Notes: generated by a model from the sequence alone, not told the origin. A DNA stretch of 64,000 nucleotides from Candidatus Bathyarchaeota archaeon (GCA_026414485.1 JAOAIX010000001.1:184093-248092); one strand, 5' to 3'. Shown: positions 24,984-35,017, numbered from the stretch's first letter. Translations and numbers: made by a program.

Positions 24984-26042
24984 TCAAACTTCAACTTCTG
25001 AGAAATCTCCGATGTGAAGTTTAATGGTTCCGCATTTTGAGTTTTTTGTTACCTTTGCGTTTTTGCCTATGAGACTGTCTTCCATGCGTTCCACGTTTTT
25101 AACAATTACGTTTTCCATGAGAACACAATACTCTAGATTAGAGTTGATAACTTGGGCATTATCGCCGATGCTGGTGTAGGGACCAATAAAGGAATTCTCA
25201 ACAGAGACGTTTTTGCCTATTATGCAGGGGCCTCTTATTTTGCTGTTTAACACTTTTGCTGTTGGTTCAACTTGCACTCTGCCTTCTATAGTACTATTTT
25301 TTGTTTCACCTTGCACATTTGTTTTAATGTATTCATCTAGAATTTTTGCGTTGGCTGAGAGTATGTCGTCTTTTTTGCCTGTATCCAACCACCACGAGTT
25401 GAGCACATCTGCTCTAACATTAAAGCCCATATTGACCATTTCCTGTATAGCATCGGTTATTTCGAGTTCTCCTCTCCAAGACGGCTTGATGCGTTCTATG
25501 GCTTGGTGAACTTTGTTGGAGAACAGGTAGGTTCCGATTATGGCCATGTTACCCATAGGCACTTTGGGTTTTTCCACCAGCTTGATAATGTTGCCTTTTT
25601 TGTCTAGTTGCGCAATACCAAAGCGTGAGGGATCATCTACTTCTTTAAGTAGAATTAACGAGTCAAGTTTCTCTTTTTCGAACTTTTCAACTAGTTTTTT
25701 TACGCCTTGACCAGTGACGTTATCGCCAAGGCACATTATGAAAGGATCGTTGCCTAGAAAGTTTTGGGCTGTTTTCACGGCATGCGCTAAACCTAGCGGT
25801 TCTTGAGGGATGTAAGTGACTTTAATTTTCCATGCTGAGCCATCTTTTACGTATTCTTTGACGTACTCGCCAGTTTCTGGGGCAATTATGATACCTGCTT
25901 CTTTTATTTTTGTTTCGGCTATCTGGTCAAGCACGTAGCCAAGTATAGGTTTGTTTGCTACAGGAATAAGTTGTTTAGCACAGGTAAACGTCAAAGGCCT
26001 GAGTCGTGTTCCTTTTCCTCCGCTTAGGACCAAGGCTTTCAT
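24984..26042 (-). CDS. rmlA: Glucose-1-phosphate thymidylyltransferase, archaeal long form
   Basis: 352 residues. The N-terminal nucleotidyltransferase has LSGGKGTRLRPLT, the uridylyl-type loop and WRGELEITDAIQEM. From ~240 a left-handed beta-helix follows, with hexapeptide-like repeats (CIIGKNVSVENSFIGPY). This long form, with a C-terminal LbH domain, is typical of archaeal sugar-phosphate nucleotidyltransferases. It makes dTDP-glucose, the first step of the pathway, and is the first gene of the minus-strand cluster. Confidence 0.9.
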   Translation of the reverse strand: MKALVLSGGKGTRLRPLTFTCAKQLIPVANKPILGYVLDQIAETKIKEAGIIIAPETGEYVKEYVKDGSAWKIKVTYIPQEPLGLAHAVKTAQNFLGNDPFIMCLGDNVTGQGVKKLVEKFEKEKLDSLILLKEVDDPSRFGIAQLDKKGNIIKLVEKPKVPMGNMAIIGTYLFSNKVHQAIERIKPSWRGELEITDAIQEMVNMGFNVRADVLNSWWLDTGKKDDILSANAKILDEYIKTNVQGETKNSTIEGRVQVEPTAKVLNSKIRGPCIIGKNVSVENSFIGPYTSIGDNAQVINSNLEYCVLMENVIVKNVERMEDSLIGKNAKVTKNSKCGTIKLHIGDFSEVEV

Positions 26043-26072
26043 GTGGATACCTTTGTTCCCTAACGGCTCTTA

Positions 26073-26083
26073 CACTATATAAG
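26073..26083 (-). promoter_or_regulatory. TATA box of the rml cluster
   Basis: The minus strand reads CTTATATAGTG, about 36 bases before the rmlA ATG, so the leader would be about ten bases. Confidence 0.55.
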
Positions 26084-26276
26084 AATAACGAGTAACAAGT
26101 TTAGGCATAGGCAAAAACGGTTGTTTTTGATGATCAATACCCGATATAGAAATGCGTAGGCATCTGGCTTTGTTGTTAAAAATATTCAGTTAAAGACCAT
26201 TAAAAGGCATCGTCAAGTTTCTTTTGAAAGTGCGCTATGGTTATATTCTTGCATTGCGAAAGCTTGAGAGATAGAA

Positions 26277-27719
26277 ATGTCGGACATTGGAGTAACGGTC
26301 AAGAAAAACGAGGCCTTCTCTGAGTGGTACACTGAAGTCGTAGTGAAATCTGGGCTGGCAGATTATGCCCCAATTAAGGGTTGTATGATTATTCGTGAAC
26401 ATGCTTATGCTATATGGGAGAAAATCCAAGGGATCATTAACAAAAAAATACAAGCCACAGGTCACCTAAACGTCTACTTTCCTATGTTTATACCTGAAGG
26501 TTTTCTAAAAAAAGAGGCAGAACACTTTGAAGGCTTTACACCTGAGGTTGCGTGGGTAACTCACGGTGGTGATTCTCCATTAGAAGAAAAACTGGCAGTT
26601 CGCCCCACTTCCGAAACAATAATGTACGCCACCTTTGCCAAGTGGATTCGTAGTTGGCGTGATTTACCCATAAAAATTAACCAATGGTGTAATATTGTTC
26701 GCTGGGAAACTAAAGCCACCAAACTATTTTTGCGGACTCGTGAATTCCTCTGGCAAGAAGGGCACACTGCCCACGCGACCAGCGAAGAAGCCGAAAAAGA
26801 GGTTTTGTACATACTCGGTGAGTACCGTGACTTAATGGAAAATTACCTTGCTATCCCAGTTCTGGTGGGTTTGAAAAGTGACAGTGAAAAATTTGCAGGT
26901 GCACTCTACACCATGACTCTCGAAGCCATGATGCCTGATGGCAAAGCACTACAGATGGGTACTTCACATAACTTGGGACAAAACTTCGCTAAGGTGTTTG
27001 ATATAAAATTTGTAGGCGAAGACGAAAAAGACCATCAAGTTTGGCAAACTTCATGGGGCGTTACCACACGACTTATAGGCGCCGTTGTTATGGTGCATGG
27101 TGACGATAAAGGCTTGGTTTTGCCACCTAAAGTGGCGCCAATTCAAGTAGTTATAGTGCCGATACCCTATAAAGGCGCTGACGCTGAGGCAATTTCCTCC
27201 AAAGCCAAAGAAGTAGCAGCCAAACTTCAAGCCAGAGGTATATCCGTGGTTTTAGATGAGCGTGCAGAGTACACACCGGGCTGGAAATTTAATCAATGGG
27301 AACTTAAAGGTGTTCCCCTGCGCATCGAAATTGGTCCTCGTGACCTAAAACAGCAGCAAGTTACCATCGCTCGACGTGATACTGGACAAAAAATTGCAGT
27401 TAAAGAAGAAGAAATTTTTGCAACAGTGGAGAAACTCTTCGAAGATATCCAAAACAACCTTTTCGAGAAAGCCAAGGTCGCATTAGCAGAAAAAACTTTC
27501 ACTGTACAAAATTATGAAGAATTCAAAAGAATTGTAGCCGAAATCGGTGGTTTCCTAAAAGTGGCGTGGTGTGGTAGCTCAGAATGCGAAACTAAAATAA
27601 AAGATGAAACAGGCGCCACGATACGTGTTCGCCCCTTAGAAAATGAAAAACCAACTGTTACTTGCATCCGATGTGGACAAAAAGCAAAAGAGATGGTTTT
27701 CTTTGCTCGCTCTTACTGA
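26277..27719 (+). CDS. proS: Prolyl-tRNA synthetase, archaeal/eukaryal type
   Basis: 480-residue class II synthetase without the bacterial editing insert. It has the class II motifs (FIPEGFL region, RPTSETIMYATFAKW, HGDDKGLVLPP), an anticodon-binding domain (VVIVPIPYKG onward), and a C-terminal zinc-binding extension with Cys in WCGSSECE and CIRCGQK. Length and C-terminal domain fit the archaeal class. Divergent from the rml cluster. Confidence 0.96.
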   Translation: MSDIGVTVKKNEAFSEWYTEVVVKSGLADYAPIKGCMIIREHAYAIWEKIQGIINKKIQATGHLNVYFPMFIPEGFLKKEAEHFEGFTPEVAWVTHGGDSPLEEKLAVRPTSETIMYATFAKWIRSWRDLPIKINQWCNIVRWETKATKLFLRTREFLWQEGHTAHATSEEAEKEVLYILGEYRDLMENYLAIPVLVGLKSDSEKFAGALYTMTLEAMMPDGKALQMGTSHNLGQNFAKVFDIKFVGEDEKDHQVWQTSWGVTTRLIGAVVMVHGDDKGLVLPPKVAPIQVVIVPIPYKGADAEAISSKAKEVAAKLQARGISVVLDERAEYTPGWKFNQWELKGVPLRIEIGPRDLKQQQVTIARRDTGQKIAVKEEEIFATVEKLFEDIQNNLFEKAKVALAEKTFTVQNYEEFKRIVAEIGGFLKVAWCGSSECETKIKDETGATIRVRPLENEKPTVTCIRCGQKAKEMVFFARSY

Positions 27720-27732
27720 TGAACCTTCCAGG

Positions 27733-29559
27733 TCAGTGCAGTTCTACATATTTCGCGACTTGAACTGCAACCTCTGCCAATCCTAATTTTTCAAGTGTTA
27801 CTTTTTTAGGGATACCTTCCTCATCCCACCCTCGCTTTTTATAGTATACCTGTAACATCTCATCGTATTTTGTTCTGTCCAGTTTGGCACCTTTAATTAG
27901 ACCTCCAGTTAAGGGTTCACTGAACCATCGTGTAGGAGGAAAATCCATTTCTCTTGTCCATCTGCCTTGATTTTCCCGAATCCAGAACGCCCGAACCAAA
28001 TTAAACACACGCTCAGCAATTACGCATAAGTCTTCCCAGAAGAACTTTTGCCCTGTTATGGCGTAAAGGTACTTTGGATACCACTCTTTTTCCAAACCTA
28101 TATTCACGAAAGGAAAACGACACACCCCTAAACATTCAAAAATTCCTCTAGTATGTTGGTACTCTATGACTTTATCGACCTTTTCTTCCCCGTAACCCTC
28201 CACATGATGCATAACTTCCCACCCCACGACAAAGGCGTCTTTATGATGGGCACCGATGGGGCTAGTACCATACGCTAACGCCATCGCAGGAGCAGCACGA
28301 CAGTTATATGCACTTACCTCTAACCCCTTCACATGCATCGCCCAATCCGTTGAGCCTCCGCCTATCTTGGCAGCTGCAACACGTACACCTTCCGCTAGTA
28401 CATCACCTAATCCCCGTCGGAAAGCTATATCTTCAGTGAGTTTTTTTGCATCTGAAAAGTTGCCCCATTCAATTTTCTGTTTAATCAGCCTTTTTTCTGA
28501 AGCTTCCATTGCAAAACCAAGTGTACTGCCCAAGGATATAGTGTCCAAGCCAAATTCGTCTGCCATACGGTTTAAAACGGCGACCTGTTTAAGATCTCCT
28601 AAACCTATGTTGCTACCCAACATGGCCACGTTTTCGTAATCTAGTTCAGAGTTTCTGCCTTCCGCGTCTTTGATCACGTTGCCACAGTTCATGTTGCAGT
28701 TGGGGCAGCCTCGGTTGGCGACTTTGACTTCTTCAGCAGTAAATCCGCTGATTTTTTCAGCTTGAGTAAACGTCCCTTCTCGGTAGTTAAATGTGGGGAG
28801 AACACCGTTTTGGTTTGCCCACTCTGTAGTACTCAGGGTTCCTTGTCTTCTCCAAAAAGCATAGTTACGTTTTCCGAGAATTTCTTTGTAACCCTCTGAT
28901 CCCCACTTCTTTAGTTTCTGTGGGTCAGCAGCAACAAGAGTTCCTGTGCCTTCGAAAACCGCGGCTTTCAGATTTTTAGAGCCCATAACAGCACCCATGC
29001 CAGGTCTGCCACCTGCCCTCCCCTCTTGTGCGACTACACAAGCAAACTTAACTAGGTTTTCTCCACCTTGGCCTATGCTCACTATCCCTGCATTGCGACC
29101 ATATATTCTCCTTAATTGTGCTTCTGTTTCAAAACTACTAGTTCCCCAGTACTCTTTAGCATCAACGAATTCAACCATTCTGTCCTTAACGTGTAGAATT
29201 GTTGGTTTCTCAGCTTTACCTTCAATAATTACGGCGTCGTAGCCTGCTTTACGCAAATGCACCGCAGCGAAGGTTCCCAGGTTTCCGTCGCCATATCCGC
29301 CTGTAAGAGGACTCTTCGAAGAAACTACAAGTTTGCCACTGCTTGGTAATGGAAACCCTGTAAGTGGACCTGTTGCGAATACGAGTTTATTTTCAGGTGA
29401 GAAGGGAGCGGTTCCCGCTGGCAAAGTATCCCACAGAATCTTGGCTGCGAATCCTCTTCCCCCTAAAAAAGTCGAAGCAAAAGTGGCGTCGTATGTTTCT
29501 GTGATGAATTTTTTTCCCGTAAGGTTAACTTTCAGAAAGCGGCCGTTCCAACCTAACAT
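27733..29559 (-). CDS. aor: Aldehyde:ferredoxin oxidoreductase, tungsten-pterin family
   Basis: 608 residues, typical for the AOR family. N-terminal MLGWNGRFLKVNLT, GGRGFAAKILWD and the pterin-contact SKSPLTGGYGDG are present. The [4Fe-4S] cluster ligands are in CPNCNMNC, with the fourth Cys probably in LGVCRFP. AOR oxidises aldehydes from 2-keto acid or sugar metabolism to acids, reducing ferredoxin. With the aminotransferases next door this suggests peptide or amino acid fermentation. The exact substrate cannot be read from sequence. Confidence 0.93.
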   Translation of the reverse strand: MLGWNGRFLKVNLTGKKFITETYDATFASTFLGGRGFAAKILWDTLPAGTAPFSPENKLVFATGPLTGFPLPSSGKLVVSSKSPLTGGYGDGNLGTFAAVHLRKAGYDAVIIEGKAEKPTILHVKDRMVEFVDAKEYWGTSSFETEAQLRRIYGRNAGIVSIGQGGENLVKFACVVAQEGRAGGRPGMGAVMGSKNLKAAVFEGTGTLVAADPQKLKKWGSEGYKEILGKRNYAFWRRQGTLSTTEWANQNGVLPTFNYREGTFTQAEKISGFTAEEVKVANRGCPNCNMNCGNVIKDAEGRNSELDYENVAMLGSNIGLGDLKQVAVLNRMADEFGLDTISLGSTLGFAMEASEKRLIKQKIEWGNFSDAKKLTEDIAFRRGLGDVLAEGVRVAAAKIGGGSTDWAMHVKGLEVSAYNCRAAPAMALAYGTSPIGAHHKDAFVVGWEVMHHVEGYGEEKVDKVIEYQHTRGIFECLGVCRFPFVNIGLEKEWYPKYLYAITGQKFFWEDLCVIAERVFNLVRAFWIRENQGRWTREMDFPPTRWFSEPLTGGLIKGAKLDRTKYDEMLQVYYKKRGWDEEGIPKKVTLEKLGLAEVAVQVAKYVELH

Positions 29560-29736
29560 TTTTTGATCTCCAAATCAAAGTGATTATGCAGGCAAAAAGC
29601 TAATAAAATGTTGCTGAAACTTGCAAAGTGAGTATTTTAAAAATTTTGATGATAAATTTAGACGCTTACTTGCTATTGTGTTTAGTAACCTTTATCTTGT
29701 GAAAGATGTAAGTTTGCAGCCTAAGGGGCTCCATAT

Positions 29737-30942
29737 TTGACGCGTGTTAAAGTTACCAACCGTGCGAAGTCAGTTGAATACGCCATACGTGATATAGTAA
29801 GCTACACTGAACAGTTGGTGAAAAGTGGACAAACGCTCTATCCGATGAACATCGGAGACCCCGCAGCTTTCGACTTTCCTACCCCACCACACATCAAGGA
29901 AGCACTTTGTAAGGCAATTCAAAATAATGACAACAGTTACTCGCCTTCTGAAGGTCTACCAGAGCTCAGGGAAGCTATTGCCAAAAAAGAGAAACGTGTA
30001 AACGGTGTGGACATTTCTGCTGAAGACGTTCTGGTCACATCTGGTGTTTCCGAAGGTATAGCAATGTTGTTGGCAGCGCTTGTTGAGAAAGGAGATGAAA
30101 TTCTCTTTCCAGGTCCCACCTATCCACCTTATATTTCTTATACCAAGTTTTTTGACGGTACCCCAGTGGCATACAAAACCTCAGAGGAAGACCGTTGGCA
30201 GCCTGATGTAGATGATTTGCGAAATAAAATAACAAAAAAAACACGTGCCATCGTCATAACTAATCCGAATAATCCGACGGGCGCCCTTTACGGAAAGAAA
30301 ATTGTTAAGCAAATGCTAGACATAGCAGCTGAACATAACCTCCTAGTGGTGTCAGATGAAATCTACGACCGCTTAGCATATTCAGAAGATTTTGCTAGCA
30401 CTGCATATCTAGCCCAGGATATCCCCGTGGTTGGGTTAAACGGTTTCTCTAAGACCTACTCCATGACGGGGTGGAGACTGGGATACATCTACTTCAAGGC
30501 CGAAGGATCCCAACTTGAAGAGGTTAAGCAGTCAATTCTGAAAGAGTGCAGGATACGACTGTGCGCTAATACTCCTGTTCAAAAAGCAGGAATAGCCGCA
30601 TTGGAAGGTCCTGAAGACCACATTAAACTTATGGTGGAAAAACTCAAGCAGAGGCGGGATTACGCTTGGAAACGCTTAAACGAAATTAGTGGTCTTAGCT
30701 GTACAAAACCTGAAGGGGCATTTTATGCTTTCCCAAAAATCCACGAAATCGGTTCACGTTGGAAAACGGATCTGGACTTTGTGGTGAAACTGCTTAAGTC
30801 CACAGGTGTGCTCTTGGTTCAAGGTTCAGGATTCGATCCTGTGTACGGTAATGGTCATGCAAGATTGGTTTTCCTTCCCTCCGTTAGCGAGCTAGAAATC
30901 GCTTTCAACCTGATAGATCAGTTTATGAAAAAAAAGAAATAA
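29737..30942 (+). CDS. Class I aminotransferase, alanine/aspartate aminotransferase-like
   Basis: 401-residue fold-type I PLP enzyme. The Schiff-base Lys sits in GFSKTYSMTGWRLGY. Also visible: ITNPNNPTGALY and VVSDEIYDRLAY (pyridine-binding Asp and Tyr). The sequence resembles archaeal AlaT-type enzymes (MNIGDPAAFDFPTPPHI), converting alanine and 2-oxoglutarate to pyruvate and glutamate, but aspartate is possible. Start is TTG. Convergent with the branched-chain aminotransferase. Confidence 0.88.
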   Translation: MTRVKVTNRAKSVEYAIRDIVSYTEQLVKSGQTLYPMNIGDPAAFDFPTPPHIKEALCKAIQNNDNSYSPSEGLPELREAIAKKEKRVNGVDISAEDVLVTSGVSEGIAMLLAALVEKGDEILFPGPTYPPYISYTKFFDGTPVAYKTSEEDRWQPDVDDLRNKITKKTRAIVITNPNNPTGALYGKKIVKQMLDIAAEHNLLVVSDEIYDRLAYSEDFASTAYLAQDIPVVGLNGFSKTYSMTGWRLGYIYFKAEGSQLEEVKQSILKECRIRLCANTPVQKAGIAALEGPEDHIKLMVEKLKQRRDYAWKRLNEISGLSCTKPEGAFYAFPKIHEIGSRWKTDLDFVVKLLKSTGVLLVQGSGFDPVYGNGHARLVFLPSVSELEIAFNLIDQFMKKKK

Positions 30943-30960
30943 AGACCTTACTTTAAGCCT

Positions 30961-31845
30961 TTAAATAGGTACCCCTTCGTTGGGGTCATTAACTATTTTT
31001 TTGAATTCCTCCATCAGTTTTTTGGTTACTGGACCTGCAGTTCCGCTGCCAATTTGTCGCCAATTAACCTGTCTGATGGGGACGATTTCTGCGGCTGTTC
31101 CTGTAAAAAACAACTCGTCTGCATTGAACAGCTGAAAAGGTGTAACATTAGCCACAGTTATTTCATAGCCAAGTTTTTCTGCCAATTTTACTACAGCTTT
31201 GGCCGTGATACCTTCAAGTGCGCCTGTAGAAGTTGGTGGTGTAGTAATTTTCCCATTTTTTACTACGAAAATGTTTTCGCCTACACCTTCGGCTACGCAA
31301 CCGTTTTTGTCGAGGCATATAGCTTCGTCAGCGCCGCTCATGTTTGCTTCGATTTTTGCCATTACACTGTTAAGGTAGTTGAGCGACTTTATTTCATGGG
31401 AAGTTCCATCCACAGGGTCTCTTCGTACCCATGAAATGAGCGTGGTGATTCCTTTTATTTTTGCTTCGCCTTCATGCAGAGAAATACGATCAGTGATTAT
31501 AATGACGGATGCGATACTGCATTTTCTTGGGTCTAACCCCAAGTCTCCTACGCCGCGGGTGACTACGAGACGTATATAAGCGTCTTTAAGTTTGTTTCTC
31601 CTTAAAGTTCCTACAACAGCAGCTATCATTTGCTCTTGAGTGATAGGTATGTTCAACATCATCGCATGAGCTGAAGCGTATAATCGCTCCACGTGTTCTT
31701 TGAGCTTGAACACAGAACCGTTGTAGGCACGAATGCCTTCGAAAACCCCGTCGCCGTATAAGAAACCGTGGTCGTAAACGCTTATTTTAGCTTGGGACTT
31801 GGGGTAATATTTTCCGTCTATGTAGATTTCGAGCTCTTTGTCCAT
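30961..31845 (-). CDS. ilvE: Branched-chain amino acid aminotransferase
   Basis: 294-residue fold-type IV PLP enzyme with YDHGFLYGDGVFEGIRAYNG, the Schiff-base Lys in EIKSLNYLN, and FFTGTAAEIVPIRQVNWR. These are standard IlvE motifs. It performs the last step of Leu/Ile/Val synthesis, or the first of their breakdown. Together with the ilvB fragment at the window start it suggests a functional branched-chain pathway. Confidence 0.93.
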   Translation of the reverse strand: MDKELEIYIDGKYYPKSQAKISVYDHGFLYGDGVFEGIRAYNGSVFKLKEHVERLYASAHAMMLNIPITQEQMIAAVVGTLRRNKLKDAYIRLVVTRGVGDLGLDPRKCSIASVIIITDRISLHEGEAKIKGITTLISWVRRDPVDGTSHEIKSLNYLNSVMAKIEANMSGADEAICLDKNGCVAEGVGENIFVVKNGKITTPPTSTGALEGITAKAVVKLAEKLGYEITVANVTPFQLFNADELFFTGTAAEIVPIRQVNWRQIGSGTAGPVTKKLMEEFKKIVNDPNEGVPI

Positions 31846-31924
31846 AGTTTTCCCCTAAAGTTGGTTTCCATATTGGCATTATTGTTTGATATAGCTTTTG
31901 CAAGTGAATTATATGCTTCAATAG

Positions 31925-33814
31925 TTAACCGTGAAATTGAGGTCGCTTGCTCAGGTTGCGTGGTAAGGGCAACGGTTTGAAAGGTTTTCCCGCAATTTTA
32001 GATGTTATTTTATTTAATAGGTCGTCAACAGTAATGTTTTGCTGTGAGCCCTTAAGTTCCCTATCCCTAACAGAAAGTGTTCCTGACTCAATTTCTTTTT
32101 CACCTATGACTACGACGTATGGCACCCATTCTTGTTCAGCTTCACGGATTTTCTTCTGTAACGTCGAGGCAGTGTCATCTATATCCACACGGATACCTTT
32201 CGCTTCAATTTTGGTTGCTAATTTCTCCACATTATCCATGTACTTGTCTGAGACGGGTATTAGGCGAACTTGAGTTGGTGAAAGCCATAGCGGTAACATG
32301 GGTGCTTTCCCCGTCATTTGTTCACGGTACGCCTTTTCTAGTAACGCATAGATGTCCCGCTCTATGGCGCCACTGGGAGAGCAATGCAGAATTAGCGGAT
32401 TCTGTTTTTCTCCTTTTTCATCAACATATGTTATGTCGTAACGTTTGGCATTTTCAACATCAATCTGGTCAGTGGAAAGCGCTGCGGCTTTGTCTTGGTT
32501 ATCCACAAAGTTTAGGTCCCATTTGAGTATGAAGTAGAAGAAACGTTCATTCCAAACTTCAGCCAACATAGGTTTACCGAAGGTTTTTGCTAGCTCCGCG
32601 ATGAACGCCTTATTTTCATCGTAGAAACCTTTTGTGAAACGCATGGCTATCTCATAATCGTCTTTTGTCAAGCCTATATTGCTTAAAACATCTAGACACA
32701 TATTGAAACGTATCAAAAATTCTTGTTTTGCTTGCTCAAGATCCTTACATAAAGCGTGGCAATCAGGCATTGTGAATGCGCGTAACCGCTTCAACCCTAC
32801 AACTTCACCGCTTTTTTCACGCCTGAAGCTGTAACGGGTCAACTCGTAAAGTTTGATTGGCATCTGCTTGTAGCTAAACTGGGCATCATGCGCCATAAGA
32901 AACTGCCCAAAACACGCGGCGAAGCGCAAAAAGAGTTCTTTATCTTCCGACTTAAGCACGTACTGGCGGGCTGGAAAGCGGTTCAGATAGCTTTTCAGGC
33001 TAGGATGGTTAAAGTCGTACATTATGGGTGTTTCTACTTCCATCGCACCATAATTGTTCATACGCAATGTTACATACTGCTCCAGTAGAGATTTTATTAA
33101 GCGACCCTTGGGGTACCATCGTAGATTTCCAGGGTCGCTGCCACTTTCATAGTCTGCAATTTCTAACTTTTTCATCAAAGGTACATGCGGGGGCATTTGG
33201 GTTACAGCCCGTGCCTTTTTAATTTCGTACTGAGCAAACTTTTGCAGGTTTACATGACCTTTAAATTTGAACTCTTCTACAGGCACTAACGTTCCATCAG
33301 TCAGTATAACATGCCAGAAGGATTGCAATTTATCTTCAGCTTTTAAGGCGGCAGAGACAGGCTCTTCTTTCTTTTCTTCGGTTTCCACCTTGCCCCCAGC
33401 TGGAGCTGCGGCGTAGGTTCGTGCTTGCTCTGCTAACGGATGTCCTTTGATGGATATTGTGAATTGTTTATTCCAACCGAAAGGAGCACGGTACGTTTCG
33501 ATGCCTTTCTCTTTGGCGTAAGTTTCCATTGCTTTGATGAGCGAGAGAGCTTCGGAAGGGCTGGCTAAACTACTGCTCAAGTGAGCAAAAGGGTAAATCA
33601 AGATACGATTAACCTTAAGTTTCCCCAAAAAAGCCCGTGTGTCATTGATGGCTTTCTCAACCAGCGTTTGATTGTCGCCTGCTTCTATGGCGGTGAAGAG
33701 TACCAAAACCTCTTCGATGCGGTTCTCTTTCTTCTCAGCGTCTTCTGCCATTTGAATTTCTTTTTCAACAGGTTGATAAACAATAAAATTAGAGTGTAAT
33801 TGAAGTATCCTCAT
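31925..33814 (-). CDS. thrS: Threonyl-tRNA synthetase, archaeal type
   Basis: 629 residues. The N-terminal ~140 form the archaeal editing domain related to D-amino acid deacylases (MRILQLHSNFIVYQP, LIYPFAHLSS), which replaces the bacterial TGS/editing modules. The class II core has MPPHVPLMKKLEI, MYDFNHPSL, YSFRREKSGEVVGLKRLRAF (motif 2) and HCSPSGAIERDIYALLE (motif 3). The anticodon domain starts near VRLIPVSDKY. A small zinc-site protein gene lies 14 bases upstream. Confidence 0.96.
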   Translation of the reverse strand: MRILQLHSNFIVYQPVEKEIQMAEDAEKKENRIEEVLVLFTAIEAGDNQTLVEKAINDTRAFLGKLKVNRILIYPFAHLSSSLASPSEALSLIKAMETYAKEKGIETYRAPFGWNKQFTISIKGHPLAEQARTYAAAPAGGKVETEEKKEEPVSAALKAEDKLQSFWHVILTDGTLVPVEEFKFKGHVNLQKFAQYEIKKARAVTQMPPHVPLMKKLEIADYESGSDPGNLRWYPKGRLIKSLLEQYVTLRMNNYGAMEVETPIMYDFNHPSLKSYLNRFPARQYVLKSEDKELFLRFAACFGQFLMAHDAQFSYKQMPIKLYELTRYSFRREKSGEVVGLKRLRAFTMPDCHALCKDLEQAKQEFLIRFNMCLDVLSNIGLTKDDYEIAMRFTKGFYDENKAFIAELAKTFGKPMLAEVWNERFFYFILKWDLNFVDNQDKAAALSTDQIDVENAKRYDITYVDEKGEKQNPLILHCSPSGAIERDIYALLEKAYREQMTGKAPMLPLWLSPTQVRLIPVSDKYMDNVEKLATKIEAKGIRVDIDDTASTLQKKIREAEQEWVPYVVVIGEKEIESGTLSVRDRELKGSQQNITVDDLLNKITSKIAGKPFKPLPLPRNLSKRPQFHG

Positions 33815-33828
33815 ATTTTTTCACGACC

Positions 33829-34038
33829 TTATGCACCGTAACGCCACTTCTCAAGGGTCTTCTCTTTTTTGTTCTTTTTTTTCATTTCTTTATAATGTTC
33901 TTTGCAAAGATATGCGCGTTTTTCACTGCCCCCAACATTTAAGGTGGCACCTCGCGCTTTTTCTGTGGGAACAGAGCGTTCTGCTTCCTTATTACAACCT
34001 GAAACACTGCATTTTTCACCTTTATCTATGCGACCCAC
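33829..34038 (-). CDS. Small putative zinc-binding protein upstream of thrS
   Basis: 69 residues, basic, with C10, C15, C45 and H48 (KCSVSGC and YLCKEHY) forming a plausible zinc site, then a Lys-rich tail. It is tightly linked to thrS (14-base gap). I do not know a function. The basic tail and synthetase linkage suggest an RNA-related role, which is inference. Confidence 0.7.
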   Translation of the reverse strand: MGRIDKGEKCSVSGCNKEAERSVPTEKARGATLNVGGSEKRAYLCKEHYKEMKKKNKKEKTLEKWRYGA

Positions 34039-34069
34039 GTTATACGCCTCGCAGCTTACTGTTTACGGA

Positions 34070-35017
34070 CTACAATGTTGTCCCTTGCTTTATTTCTTTT
34101 TCATAAAGTGAGTGTGCTCTTTGATAGAGTTCTTCTTTTGTTCCCGCAATATTTGTTCCTACATTCTCAACCACCAAAGACGCCGCGGCAGAGCCCACAG
34201 AGGCACACCATAAAAGTTCTTTTTTTCTGCTAAACTCAGTTAGAAAAGCACCCATAAAAACATCGCCTGCGCCCGTGGGATCAACATACCTTCTACAGCG
34301 GTACACAGGAATCTGAAAAACTGTGTTTTCAGTTGAAAGTAGAGCACCTTTTTCCCCCATTGTGACAAACACAATCTTAACCCCCACATCATGGACTGCG
34401 TTTATCGCCGCTTTTATGTCAGAAAGACCTGTAGAAGCCACGATTTCCTCTGCAGATGATTTGTAAACATCGATAAGAGTCAGTAGATTCCTATCGACGC
34501 TGGAGTGGAGAACCACGTTTCCTTCCGAGTCAAAACGCCGTAGCATACCTTGAGGGTCTAAAGCCAAAACTTCTCCGCATAACCTCAGATGCTCAACTAC
34601 TTCGCGCGAGATTTCTCCTGCAATAGGCGCAATTTGAATCGTTTTCGCCTGAAGCCCCTCTGGCAGATCAGACAACGTAATAGGAGGCGCTTTAGCTTTG
34701 AGTCGCAACGTTCGTGAAGATAAATTTGAGCTATATTCAAGCTCAAACCTTGTTGTTTTGGCATCCGCAACTTTGATAACCCCCGTTAAGTCTACACCTT
34801 TCTGCTCAAGTAGTTCTAAATACTCTTCAGGAAAGTCCTCGCCGATCTTGGAGATAACTGCCGCCGCGCCGCCTAAAAACTTCACAATAAGTGAAGAATA
34901 CGCCACCGATCCACCTAAACTTGCCAACGACGCGTTGTTACAGGGCAATTTTATGTTGTCAATTGCAAAGTGCCCTGCGATGGCAACATCGATGTTCTGT
35001 AGGACCATAATTTTCAA
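34070..35017 (-). CDS. PfkB/ribokinase-family sugar or nucleoside kinase
   Basis: 315 residues with the PfkB N-terminal signature region (LGGSVAYSSLIVKFLGG) and the C-terminal DPTGAGDVFMGAFLTEF containing the catalytic Asp and anion-hole Gly. Substrate cannot be told. The family includes ribokinase, adenosine kinase and ADP-dependent forms. The start may be the internal Met at codon 4. Confidence 0.85.
   Translation of the reverse strand: MKIMVLQNIDVAIAGHFAIDNIKLPCNNASLASLGGSVAYSSLIVKFLGGAAAVISKIGEDFPEEYLELLEQKGVDLTGVIKVADAKTTRFELEYSSNLSSRTLRLKAKAPPITLSDLPEGLQAKTIQIAPIAGEISREVVEHLRLCGEVLALDPQGMLRRFDSEGNVVLHSSVDRNLLTLIDVYKSSAEEIVASTGLSDIKAAINAVHDVGVKIVFVTMGEKGALLSTENTVFQIPVYRCRRYVDPTGAGDVFMGAFLTEFSRKKELLWCASVGSAAASLVVENVGTNIAGTKEELYQRAHSLYEKEIKQGTTL

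Noticed and set aside
26120..26170. C/D-box sRNA candidate (TGATGATCAA)
   Set aside because: No CTGA D box at a suitable distance.
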